64,000 bases of DNA, taken from positions 464,958 to 528,957 of the forward strand of contig CACYHO010000001.1 in assembly GCA_902774285.1 (NCBI GenBank). The letters are read 5' to 3'. Numbering within the stretch: the stretch's first letter is position 1; every line of letters starts with the position of its first letter. This DNA comes from an uncultured Pseudomonadota bacterium. Its GTDB lineage: Bacteria > Pseudomonadota > Alphaproteobacteria > Rs-D84. This document shows, in pieces, positions 29,266-36,169 of this stretch. The notes below the pieces were generated by a model. It was given only the letters and a program-made list of their open reading frames with translations, was not told the origin of the DNA and ran no database searches. The translations under genes were made by a program, and so were the position numbers.

Positions 29266-29337
29266 GTGAATTTGGATATTTTTTACTTGGTGTTTGAATT
29301 GGAAAACAAAATGTTTATTTTTAATATCCAAATTCAC
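29266..29337. repeat. 15-bp perfect inverted repeat
   Basis: GTGAATTTGGATATT (29266-29280) is repeated inverted at 29323-29337 with 42 bases between. It has no T run, so it is not a simple terminator. It could fold into a small RNA or be the trace of a mobile repeat. Confidence 0.7.
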
Positions 29338-29358
29338 AATGTAAGTATGCAAAAAAAC

Positions 29359-29396
29359 AGGGATTCAAACAAATTGTTTAAATCCCTAGGTTTTTA
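29359..29396. terminator. bidirectional terminator between tRNA-Lys and Nudix gene
   Basis: AGGGATT...AATCCCT forms a hairpin of about 13 base pairs with one mismatch. T runs follow on both strands: TTTTT on plus, and seven T on minus at 29351-29357. It serves the convergent Nudix gene. Confidence 0.6.
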
Positions 29397-29413
29397 AAGA
29401 TATTTTTATGTTT

Positions 29414-30016
29414 TTATCTTACATATGGTTTCGTAACAAAAAATTGACTTAAAACTTTGCGGGCCATAAGGACATAAAAATCCATAGCCTTTTCTTGATC
29501 GTCAAATTCTACTATTCTTTGTCTTTTGTTTGAATCTTTGATATTCACATTCCATTTTTGTGTTTTAGTGTTGAACACGGGTTTTGATACTTGTTCTTGA
29601 ACACGGGAATCCCACATGGATTTATTACGTGGTTCTTTTGTTTTTTCTTTTACTTTTGCCATGTGATTGATAATTTGTCTGTCTGCAGGCAACAAATGAT
29701 ATTGTAATGCTTCGTTTAAAGTCACCCATTCCATATCATCGTGAACATTTAATTTTATCAAACCATCATAATATGTGACATCGTATGCATAAATTTCGTA
29801 TTTGCCAGATGGGACAGAAGTAATCATTTTGCCAACAGAAGCTTGAACATTTAATTCTTCGTCTAATTCGCGTTTAAGTGCGGCAGATACACGTTCGCCA
29901 CTTTCAACTTTTCCACCAGGAAATTCCCAAAAACCAGGGAAAGCCTGATCTTTTGCGCGACGCATTAACAAGACTTTGTCTTCATATTTTATAACGGCAG
30001 CTGCGACTTTTATCAT
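29414..30016 (-). CDS. Nudix hydrolase (MutT-like) with C-terminal extension
   Basis: Residues 1-130 form a Nudix domain with the box G-G-K-V-E-S-G-E-R-V-S-A-A, then R-E-L-D-E-E-L. This is the Mg-binding site of enzymes that hydrolyse nucleotides such as 8-oxo-dGTP. W-E-F-P-G before the box is typical of MutT. About 70 further residues follow (basic linker, then F-D-D-Q-E-K-A-M-D-F-Y-V-L-M-A-R-K), which MutT lacks; their role is unknown. A 45-residue gene lies one base upstream. Confidence 0.88.
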   Translation of the reverse strand: MIKVAAAVIKYEDKVLLMRRAKDQAFPGFWEFPGGKVESGERVSAALKRELDEELNVQASVGKMITSVPSGKYEIYAYDVTYYDGLIKLNVHDDMEWVTLNEALQYHLLPADRQIINHMAKVKEKTKEPRNKSMWDSRVQEQVSKPVFNTKTQKWNVNIKDSNKRQRIVEFDDQEKAMDFYVLMARKVLSQFFVTKPYVR

Positions 30017-30017
30017 T

Positions 30018-30155
30018 TTAATATCTTTGTGTTGTATTGGCTATGTATGCCAAATTAGCCTGTAAAAATTTGCATGCTTTTGCGCCATTAACGATAATTG
30101 GCAACGCAGCCCAATTTTCAATTTTTAATATATTATTTTTTTGTTCTTTTGCCAT
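30018..30155 (-). CDS. small protein (45 aa) in front of the Nudix gene
   Basis: The product begins MAKEQKNNILKIENWAALP and ends N-T-T-Q-R-Y. A good AAAGAGG site sits five bases before the ATG. The stop codon is one base from the Nudix ATG, so the two are translationally coupled. The middle is moderately hydrophobic (A-A-L-P-I-I-V-N-G-A-K-A) but is not a clear membrane helix. I do not recognise it. Confidence 0.5.
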   Translation of the reverse strand: MAKEQKNNILKIENWAALPIIVNGAKACKFLQANLAYIANTTQRY

Positions 30156-30234
30156 TTTAACCTCTTTTTTTAGGGGGCAAGGGAATCACAGACTAGCACA
30201 CATAAACCCAAAATCAAGTTAAAAAAATTCCTGG

Positions 30235-30262
30235 TTGACAAAACCAAGACAAACGATATAGT
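30235..30262 (+). promoter_or_regulatory. folA promoter, predicted leaderless start
   Basis: A perfect TTGACA (30235-30240), a 16-base spacer and TATAGT (30257-30262) place the transcription start near 30269. That is the first base before or at ATG 30270. No Shine-Dalgarno sequence is seen. Confidence 0.7.
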
Positions 30263-30269
30263 GAAAATC

Positions 30270-30836
30270 ATGAAAAAAACACCTAAAATTTGTGGGATTG
30301 TTGCAGTTGGTCCAGATAATATTATCGGATGTGATGGACGTTTGCCATGGCATAGTGTGCACGATATGTATTATTTTAAACAAACAACAATGGGCTATCC
30401 GTGCATATTTGGCAAAAATACTTATGAAAATTTACCAAAGAAACCGTTGCCAGGACGTTTGAATGTAATTTGTTCTTCGTCATATCAAATAAAAAGAGAT
30501 GGTGATGTTTTGTATGTTCCTTCGTTAGAAGAAGCTATAAAACAATGCGGCAATGCGGAACGGGTTTTTATTTGTGGTGGTGCTGCACTTTATAAATATG
30601 CGCTGGAACATGATTTGATAGATACTATGTATTTAACAAGAATTGTTATACTGAATGATAAATTGAAAAAACAAATAACCAAAAACCCAAAAGCTAATAC
30701 TTATTTTCCATACAAATTTGATTGGAACAAATGGATTTTGTACAGCCAATCTTGGTATCGTAATACTGGAATTTTACCAGGGAAAGAATCACCAGATTTG
30801 AAAGCTTATTTTTATGAATATAAAAGAGTCAGATAA
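30270..30836 (+). CDS. folA: dihydrofolate reductase
   Basis: The enzyme reduces dihydrofolate to tetrahydrofolate with NADPH. The 188-residue product has I-V-A-V-G-P-D-N-I-I-G, G-R-L-P-W-H, F-G-K-N-T-Y-E-N-L-P, P-G-R-L-N-V-I-C-S-S-S and V-F-I-C-G-G-A-A-L-Y, the usual substrate and cofactor motifs in order. It is slightly longer than E. coli FolA near the C-terminus. I start at ATG 30270; GTG 30261 would overlap the -10 box. thyA is not adjacent. The next gene begins 5 bases after its stop. Confidence 0.92.
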   Translation: MKKTPKICGIVAVGPDNIIGCDGRLPWHSVHDMYYFKQTTMGYPCIFGKNTYENLPKKPLPGRLNVICSSSYQIKRDGDVLYVPSLEEAIKQCGNAERVFICGGAALYKYALEHDLIDTMYLTRIVILNDKLKKQITKNPKANTYFPYKFDWNKWILYSQSWYRNTGILPGKESPDLKAYFYEYKRVR

Positions 30837-30841
30837 ATATC

Positions 30842-31408
30842 ATGATACTAACTTTCGATTTAGATGATGTGATTTTTAATATGAAACCGCTTGCTCTTGA
30901 AGCATTTAAGCGTGCGGGTGTGCCTTATATCAAGCAGACTTCTTGGAATATCGATGAAATATATGACAAGAAAGTGTGCGACAATTTGGTGGATTTGTGG
31001 GCCAGCGATTTTCTTTACACTATGCCTGTTTTAGATAAAGAAATTCCGTACATTTTAAACGGTTTAATGTCGCAGCGTGACATGGAAGTTTTCTTTGTTA
31101 CAGAACGCAGATTGAAACAACCAGAAAAAACTTTCCGTCAATTAAGACAGGCTGGTATCAATTGTAGTTATGCCCAGGTATATGATGAAGAAGGTCTTAA
31201 ATCTGATATATTACGGGATATCGGACCAGATATACATTTTGATGATTCTCCAAATGTTATACGGGGGTGCCTGGCGAAATCTGTTCCGGTCACAATGATA
31301 AGTAATAATTCAACGCTTTATAATCATTACTTGCGTCCACATGTTGAATATTATACCAGTTTGCGTGGTGCACTGATGAAAAAAGGTCTTTTAAATCGTA
31401 CAAAATAA
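30842..31408 (+). CDS. HAD-superfamily phosphatase, 5'-nucleotidase-like
   Basis: This 188-residue protein starts with the catalytic HAD motif F-D-L-D-D (nucleophile Asp6, acid Asp8). F-F-V-T-E-R gives motif II, and D-I-H-F-D-D-S-P-N gives the distal acidic motif. The small cap and overall size suit deoxyribonucleotidase-like or related phosphatases. It lies 5 bases after folA, so a link to nucleotide metabolism is plausible. The substrate is not known. Confidence 0.75.
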   Translation: MILTFDLDDVIFNMKPLALEAFKRAGVPYIKQTSWNIDEIYDKKVCDNLVDLWASDFLYTMPVLDKEIPYILNGLMSQRDMEVFFVTERRLKQPEKTFRQLRQAGINCSYAQVYDEEGLKSDILRDIGPDIHFDDSPNVIRGCLAKSVPVTMISNNSTLYNHYLRPHVEYYTSLRGALMKKGLLNRTK

Positions 31409-31414
31409 TATATT

Positions 31415-31437
31415 AAAGCCGCCCAATCGGGCGGTTT
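31415..31437 (+). terminator. terminator between folA operon and HTH gene
   Basis: AAGCCGCCC pairs with GGGCGGTTT around AATC. T tracts are short on both sides, so it may act on both convergent genes. Confidence 0.55.
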
Positions 31438-31439
31438 GC

Positions 31440-31691
31440 TTATTGTTGTTTGTTTTTATATTCGTCGTTAATTATGAATTTAAAGAAATCGTTTGGTGTA
31501 GAGTTTGTTGCGGCAAGTATTTTTGATATGCTTGCTGTCGATGGCCATCGTGGTTGTTCGTATTTGGAAAATCTTTTGCTTTTGTTAAAAGTTGTTGGAT
31601 CTAATCCGCTGCGTTTGGCTAATCCTGAACAAGATAGGCCATGTTCGCGTGCAAATAATTCTATGGCGTGCCAGATTTGATAGTGGTTCAT
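31440..31691 (-). CDS. small HTH regulator, paralogue of the gene at 54977
   Basis: The start is ATG 31691 with the strong site CAGGAGG (83 aa); the longer frame to 31811 lacks support. Residues about 17-60 form a repressor-type helix-turn-helix (G-L-S-C-S-G-L-A-K-R-S-G-L-D-P-T-T-F-N-K-S-K-R as successive parts). It aligns almost end to end with the 81-residue protein encoded at 54977-55222. That type of domain occurs at the N-terminus of phage-repressor and S24-like proteins, but no peptidase part is present. It is divergent from the exchanger gene. Confidence 0.8.
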   Translation of the reverse strand: MNHYQIWHAIELFAREHGLSCSGLAKRSGLDPTTFNKSKRFSKYEQPRWPSTASISKILAATNSTPNDFFKFIINDEYKNKQQ

Positions 31692-31826
31692 GGTGTGTTC
31701 CTCCTGTTTGATTACATTTATGTTTTCCAATTCAGTGGGTATAATATCATCACAAGAGAATAAAATCAATAAATACAACCGTAATAAGAACACAAACCTA
31801 TTATTTAGCATTTTTATTCAAAAAAC

Positions 31827-31856
31827 TTGATTCAATGTTACCTTTTAATATATACT
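31827..31856 (+). promoter_or_regulatory. promoter of the CaxA/YrbG-like gene
   Basis: TTGATT (31827-31832), an 18-base spacer and TATACT (31851-31856) precede the ribosome site AGAGGG and ATG 31876. Confidence 0.6.
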
Positions 31857-31875
31857 AATTCAAAGAGGGAAAACA

Positions 31876-32802
31876 ATGTTTTTAAGCATAATATTATTAA
31901 TTCTTGGTTTTGTTTTATTGTCTAAAGGTGCAGATATTTTGGTTGATGGTGCATCTGCTGTTGCGCGTAAATTTAATATCCCGGAAATAGTGATCGGCCT
32001 TACTATCGTTGCATGTGGAACCAGTGCCCCAGAAGCAGCCGTTTCAATTTCGTCAGTTATAAATGGCGCAACTGGCGTTGGGGTGGGAAATATCTTGGGC
32101 TCTAATATAGCTAATATTTTATTAATTTTGGGTGTCAGTGCTGTAATATCTAATCTGTATGTCCAGAAAAATACAGCGTTATACGAAATACCTTTTGTTG
32201 CTTTTATATCAGTTTTATTGATGTTTATGGGTTGGAAATATGGGATTGTGTCGCGGGGTGGGGCGCTGCTTCTATGTGTGTTGTTCTTGATGTTTTTATT
32301 TTATCTTTTTGCGATAAGTAAAAACCAAAAAGATACATCAACATCACCGGAAAAAATGTCAATTTTAAAAATGCTGTGTTTTGTAGTTTTTGGAATCGCG
32401 GCATTGATTGTCGGCGCTAAATTGACTGTTAATTCTGCGGTTGATATAGCGCGTGCATTGAATATTTCAGAACGCGTCATAGGACTAACTGTAATTGCCT
32501 TTGGAACCAGTTTGCCAGAATTGATAACTTGTATTGTGGCCGCAATAAAGAAACATTCAGATATAGCAATCGGAAATATCATAGGTTCAAATATCTTTAA
32601 TATTTTATTCGTGTTGGGGGTTACTGGTTTAATACGTCCAATACCGTTTGAAAATGCCTTTATGGCTGATTCTGCTTGGGGCATATTAGCAACTGTTTTA
32701 TTGTGGATTTTTGTTGTTTGTGACAGAACTTTAACCAAGACCAAAGGCATAATATTTTTAGTTTTATATGTAATCTATGTGGCAACTTTAATCGCATCAT
32801 AA
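31876..32802 (+). CDS. sodium/calcium exchanger family protein (YrbG/CaxA-like)
   Basis: This inner-membrane antiporter of 308 residues has about ten transmembrane segments in two homologous halves. Each half carries an alpha repeat: G-L-T-I-V-A-C-G-T-S-A-P-E with G-N-I-L-G-S-N-I, and G-L-T-V-I-A-F-G-T-S-L-P-E with G-N-I-I-G-S-N-I. The glutamates in S-A-P-E and S-L-P-E form the cation site in this superfamily. The exact ions are not known. Confidence 0.92.
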   Translation: MFLSIILLILGFVLLSKGADILVDGASAVARKFNIPEIVIGLTIVACGTSAPEAAVSISSVINGATGVGVGNILGSNIANILLILGVSAVISNLYVQKNTALYEIPFVAFISVLLMFMGWKYGIVSRGGALLLCVLFLMFLFYLFAISKNQKDTSTSPEKMSILKMLCFVVFGIAALIVGAKLTVNSAVDIARALNISERVIGLTVIAFGTSLPELITCIVAAIKKHSDIAIGNIIGSNIFNILFVLGVTGLIRPIPFENAFMADSAWGILATVLLWIFVVCDRTLTKTKGIIFLVLYVIYVATLIAS

Positions 32803-32817
32803 CCAAGGAAATTTGCA

Positions 32818-33189
32818 ATGTGCACTATATTAATGTCAATTAAACCAAAATATGCCGAAGCAATTCTTAACGGAACTAAAAAATTTGAATATCGCAGAAC
32901 CCGCTGCAGAGATAATGTTGGTACAATAATTATATATGCCACTTATCCAGTTATGCAGGTTGTTGGCAAGGTTAATTTTACAGGTATTATCGAAGATACC
33001 CCAAATAATGTTTGGAAAAAAACAAAAGCACATTCTGGAATTACAAAAGATTTTTTTGATTCTTATTACGCCGGCAAAACCAAAGCTTTTGCTTATAAAT
33101 TGGGCAAAGTAAAAAAATATCGTCACCCAAAAACATTAAGTGATTTTGACATAACCCACGCCCCACAATCATTTGTTTATGTGAAATAA
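32818..33189 (+). CDS. ASCH-domain protein
   Basis: This 123-residue protein starts M-S-I-K-P-K-Y-A-E-A-I-L-N-G-T-K-K-F-E-Y-R-R, cut here by position only. That is the typical start of ASCH (PUA-like) domains, which bind RNA or modified nucleotides. It lies 15 bases after the exchanger gene, with AAGGAAATTTGCA before the ATG. It is the last gene before the integrated element. The role is unknown; it has been proposed as a regulator or RNA-binding factor in other bacteria. Confidence 0.8.
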   Translation: MCTILMSIKPKYAEAILNGTKKFEYRRTRCRDNVGTIIIYATYPVMQVVGKVNFTGIIEDTPNNVWKKTKAHSGITKDFFDSYYAGKTKAFAYKLGKVKKYRHPKTLSDFDITHAPQSFVYVK

Positions 33190-33217
33190 AATACCGTGAT
33201 AATTTTATTATCATCGA

Positions 33218-33231
33218 CATACGGACTAACA
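33218..33231. other. att-like copy of tRNA-Asn anticodon region (diverged)
   Basis: ACATACGGACTAACA matches the tRNA-Asn segment around 54694-54708 with one difference (C for T). It may mark an older insertion boundary. Confidence 0.4.
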
Positions 33232-33261
33232 ATTTTTGACGTATAATTCATAACGTGTTGA

Positions 33262-33400
33262 TTTTTGCCGGAAAACAGCGGACTTGATGCCAGCGACAGA
33301 CGGACCATTTTAGATTTACTTAGCTTAGGTAAAAGTATTGAAAAGATTTTGCAGCGTTATCCGGTGTAGATATGTCAACCCAGCAGAACTCCGGCAAAAA
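33262..33400. repeat. 11-bp inverted repeat around gene remnant
   Basis: TTTTTGCCGGA (33262-33272) is perfectly inverted at 33390-33400. The repeat encloses 117 bases that include a short open frame resembling DUF433. It could be the ends of a decayed small mobile unit. Confidence 0.5.
33265..33369 (+). pseudogene. DUF433-like antitoxin remnant
   Basis: A 34-codon frame from TTG reads toward R-T-I-L-D-L-L-S-L-G-K-S-I-E-K-I-L-Q-R-Y-P. This resembles the C-terminal half of DUF433 (VapB-like) proteins, where an ILDLL helix is followed by a short helix and Y-P. No ribosome site and no N-terminal half are present. It is probably a fragment, and chance resemblance cannot be excluded. Confidence 0.3.
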
Positions 33401-33440
33401 CAGTCAAAATGACACCAGCGCCGACAATCTGCTTAAGTGG

Positions 33441-33456
33441 CATACGGATTAACAGT
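33441..33456. other. left attachment-site candidate (16 bp identical to tRNA-Asn)
   Basis: CATACGGATTAACAGT is identical to 54695-54710 inside the tRNA-Asn gene at the other end of the element and in the same orientation. It covers the anticodon stem-loop. It lies 351 bases from the integrase stop codon, as expected for an att site. A further partial copy (ATACGGATTA) occurs at 33490-33499. Confidence 0.7.
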
Positions 33457-33632
33457 ATTATAACTACTGCAAAGATAAACTGTAACTTGATACGGATTAT
33501 TTGTTAATAAAACCCCAGAAATCTGCTGTGTAGGCATGTTGTGAATCATTTAATATAGGTGTCTTTTAGTGTTAATTTTTTACAAAACAACATAGATTTA
33601 ATTGTGGTTAATTAATGGTTTTTAAGGTAACA

Positions 33633-33665
33633 AGTTGGATTTTGGTAGGATTGAAAAATCCTACC
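33633..33665. promoter_or_regulatory. integrase arm-type site candidate and hairpin
   Basis: AGTTGGATTTTGGTAGGATT resembles 54600-54619 (AGTTGGATTCCAGTAGGATT) near the other end. The GGTAGGATT part is also inverted after GAAA (33644-33665, perfect 9-bp stem). Sites repeated at both ends near the att cores suggest integrase or excisionase binding. Confidence 0.45.
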
Positions 33666-33682
33666 GGACCTCGCAAATATTT

Positions 33683-33738
33683 TTTCTATTATAATAGAAA
33701 TTTTATCAAAATTAAACTTTTTTCTATCGTAATAGAAA
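33683..33738. promoter_or_regulatory. two palindromic operator-like sites
   Basis: TTTCTATTATAATAGAAA (33683-33700) is a perfect 18-bp palindrome. TTTCTATCGTAATAGAAA (33721-33738) is a second copy 38 bases on. A similar site precedes the HTH gene at 54977. Confidence 0.5.
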
Positions 33739-33755
33739 TTTAGTCAAATATAAGA

Positions 33756-33781
33756 AATAAAAAGCACCCATAACGGGTGCT
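33756..33781 (-). terminator. terminator of the integrase gene
   Basis: AGCACCC pairs with GGGTGCT around five bases. On the minus strand it is followed by TTTTTATTT. It lies 25 bases after the integrase stop. Confidence 0.75.
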
Positions 33782-33806
33782 AAATTCACATACAAAATAA
33801 TAAGGG

Positions 33807-35156
33807 TTATTTTATTTTCATTGCATCAGTAAGTTCAGCCACTCCAGATTCAAGATAAACCTGTTGGTCTTCTTTAAGCATAGGTGAATATGTTTTTTGT
33901 ACAACAGCAGGTGTGTTCCCAAGTACTTTAGCTATTTGTTCACAAGATCTTCCAGCCTTAACCATATATGCACCAACACTACGTCTTAAATCATGGATTC
34001 TGTACATATGATTTTGTCTCTTTTTTCTTTTTAATGTTTTGCCATTGACTGTATACTCAACATATTCTATTGGTTCTTCATCTGAAGGGTCATAAAATTC
34101 TATACCTTCTTGTCTCAATCTGGCCTTAAGATGTTTTAAAAATCTATGAAAAACATATGTATAATTTTTTATGTGTTTGCCGGAATTTTTAGAGTCTGGA
34201 AATAAATAATCCTCAGGATTATGTTTGGTTTTTGCCATTTGTCTCAGCACCTTCTTGAATTCTTGTGATACCGGAATATCTTTTGAGCCTTTCTTGTTGT
34301 GGCCTTTAGGTTCTGCTATGTGCACAACTTCATTGGGGGTTGTGTTTGATTTTTTGAGGTTAATTTTTTTTAAATCAGACCATTTTAACTGTAATATTTC
34401 GTTTTCTCTTAACCCAGAATATAAACTAAGTTTAATAAAGTTTTTAAAGCCATCATTTCTTTTCCATTTTTCTAATTCATCCATAAAATATGGTAAATGT
34501 TCTGGGGTTATAAATACATGGCGTGCTTCTTCTGGATAGTATTTTATACCCTTTGTAGGGTTTTTAAATGTATCAGGTGCCAAATCTTCATTGATAAGGG
34601 CGTTGAATATAGTTCTTAACATACTTATTGCTCTGTTAGCAGTTTGTGGGCTTAGACCAGAATCTTTTATTTGTTTGTGTAGCTGTATTAATTCGGCTTT
34701 CTGAATAGAAAATATAGGTTTGTTATGTAAACTACTTAATAGATTATTAAACATACCCAAATCTTTTTGATTTGTCTTAGGGTCTCTTTCACAACAATAT
34801 TTAGGAAAGTATTCGTTCAAAACCCATTTTTTTAAAGTGGTACTAGGATCGAGTTTTTGATATAAATTTGCTTCTGGATTAAGGGCATTTGAAGCCATTT
34901 CTAACAGTTGTTTCTGTACCTCTGCACGTGCTCTTTCATATGGCAAATTCGGAAAATTCCCTAAAATAGTTTCTTTGATTTTGTTAGTGCCCTTAATTTT
35001 TTTATAAATTTCCCAGCTCTTTTTACCGGAAGGGTAGACAAGAATACATAATTCGCTTTGGTCGCTATCGTGTACTCTGTACTTTTTGTTTGGATCTGGT
35101 TGTAATTCTTGTACTTTTGTTTTGCTACTTAATTTTAATGACTTTTTAATTTCCAT
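33807..35156 (-). CDS. tyrosine integrase of the element
   Basis: This 449-residue site-specific recombinase has an N-terminal domain resembling DUF4102 of P4-type integrases (residues 1-90), a core-binding domain (about 110-200) and a catalytic domain. Catalytic residues are visible: Arg in Y-S-G-L-R-E-N-E (about 247), H-D-L-R-R (about 390) and the tyrosine in K-T-Y-S-P-M (about 421). P4-type enzymes usually target tRNA genes, which fits tRNA-Asn at the other end. Its -10 box overlaps an operator palindrome, so expression is probably repressed when integrated. Confidence 0.93.
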   Translation of the reverse strand: MEIKKSLKLSSKTKVQELQPDPNKKYRVHDSDQSELCILVYPSGKKSWEIYKKIKGTNKIKETILGNFPNLPYERARAEVQKQLLEMASNALNPEANLYQKLDPSTTLKKWVLNEYFPKYCCERDPKTNQKDLGMFNNLLSSLHNKPIFSIQKAELIQLHKQIKDSGLSPQTANRAISMLRTIFNALINEDLAPDTFKNPTKGIKYYPEEARHVFITPEHLPYFMDELEKWKRNDGFKNFIKLSLYSGLRENEILQLKWSDLKKINLKKSNTTPNEVVHIAEPKGHNKKGSKDIPVSQEFKKVLRQMAKTKHNPEDYLFPDSKNSGKHIKNYTYVFHRFLKHLKARLRQEGIEFYDPSDEEPIEYVEYTVNGKTLKRKKRQNHMYRIHDLRRSVGAYMVKAGRSCEQIAKVLGNTPAVVQKTYSPMLKEDQQVYLESGVAELTDAMKIK

Positions 35157-35172
35157 TTGTTACTCCTTTGGC

Positions 35173-35264
35173 TGCAATAGTGATTATACTGTAAATCTGG
35201 TTTTAAATAATGCAGTAGTTTTGATACTGCAATACTAATATAATGCAATAGTTTTAATATTGCA
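35173..35264. promoter_or_regulatory. three operator palindromes between integrase and hsdS-like gene
   Basis: Three 21-bp sites share the pattern TGCARTA-N7-TAYTGCA: 35173-35193, 35211-35231 and 35244-35264 (the first ends TACTGTA). The first contains the minus-strand TATAAT (35188-35183) of the integrase promoter; the last ends 10 bases before the -35 of the plus-strand promoter. A repressor bound here could control both directions. A fourth copy precedes the Xis-like gene (52953-52974). Confidence 0.7.
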
Positions 35265-35274
35265 AGCTTTTTTG

Positions 35275-35302
35275 TTGATTTTTTGAAATTTTTTTGTACA
35301 AT
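35275..35302 (+). promoter_or_regulatory. promoter of the HsdS-like gene
   Basis: TTGATT (35275-35280), a 16-base spacer and TACAAT (35297-35302) lie 32 bases before ATG 35335, which has the site AGGAG. Confidence 0.6.
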
Positions 35303-35334
35303 GTGTTTAAAGAATACATAAATAGGAGTCTTTT

Positions 35335-35988
35335 ATGTCGAAATTTGCAACATTGGGTGAAATATCATATATAAGTCTTGGTAGAGATTTTAGAGGTTCT
35401 ATTAAGGCTGATAAAGAAGGCGATATAAAGGTCTTGCAACCCAAAGAGGTTTTTTCTGAAAGCATAGATGATGCAATCTTTGTTAAAAGGGAAAAAGTTG
35501 GCGTTCTCCAAGACAGATTGTTAAGATCTGGTGATATTTTATGCTCAATAAGACATAAATTTGTATCAATGGTTGTGAAAGAAGAATGGTTAACCGGACC
35601 AGTTATTGCAAATTCAGGCCTCTTTATTATACGTTTAAATAGCACAGAATATCTTCCTGAATATGTATCTGCGTTTATTAATTGTTTCTTTGAACGTCAA
35701 GAATTTCAAGATATGTTGGAAAAACAAGAACAAGAAAAGATAAAAGAAGGTAAAAAACCTAGTGTAAGATTATTAACCAAAGATTATTTATCTTCTGTAT
35801 CTGTCCCTAAAAAAAGCATAGAAGAACAACGTAAAATCGTTGCTGAAATTCGTAAAGCACAATCAAACTTTCGTAAATTAACGGATAGTTTGAACGAAGA
35901 AAAAAAGCGTATAGAGGATAAATATAAACAAGCAACCAAAGATTATTGCATGGGTATGGAACTTGTTTATAAGGGCATCATAGGCTAA
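35335..35988 (+). CDS. HsdS-like half specificity subunit (one TRD)
   Basis: This 217-residue protein has one target-recognition-domain-like region (about 1-150) and one C-terminal coiled-coil spacer (S-I-E-E-Q-R-K-I-V-A-E-I-R-K, about 160-205). Full type I specificity subunits have two such units in 400 or more residues, so this is a half subunit that would need to dimerise. No hsdM or hsdR gene is in the window. It has its own operator-controlled promoter and is 180 bases from the type III operon. It may be an orphan, or a DNA-recognition or regulatory protein. Confidence 0.7.
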   Translation: MSKFATLGEISYISLGRDFRGSIKADKEGDIKVLQPKEVFSESIDDAIFVKREKVGVLQDRLLRSGDILCSIRHKFVSMVVKEEWLTGPVIANSGLFIIRLNSTEYLPEYVSAFINCFFERQEFQDMLEKQEQEKIKEGKKPSVRLLTKDYLSSVSVPKKSIEEQRKIVAEIRKAQSNFRKLTDSLNEEKKRIEDKYKQATKDYCMGMELVYKGIIG

Positions 35989-36116
35989 ATACCATTTGTA
36001 CAAAAAATTTACTATATGTTTAGCAGGTATTAACGCGTTTCTAAGTTCAATAAATCAGCTTTTAAAGCTAAAATATTAGCACGCAGGTTTTTTCTGTGAT
36101 TTTTTTGTTTTGAGAC

Positions 36117-36145
36117 TTGTTTTTTTTAAGATTTTTTTCTATGCT
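36117..36145 (+). promoter_or_regulatory. promoter of the type III restriction operon
   Basis: TTGTTT (36117-36122), a 17-base spacer and TATGCT (36140-36145) lie 24 bases before ATG 36170. Confidence 0.45.
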
Positions 36146-36169
36146 GTTGACATACAAGAAGAGATATTT

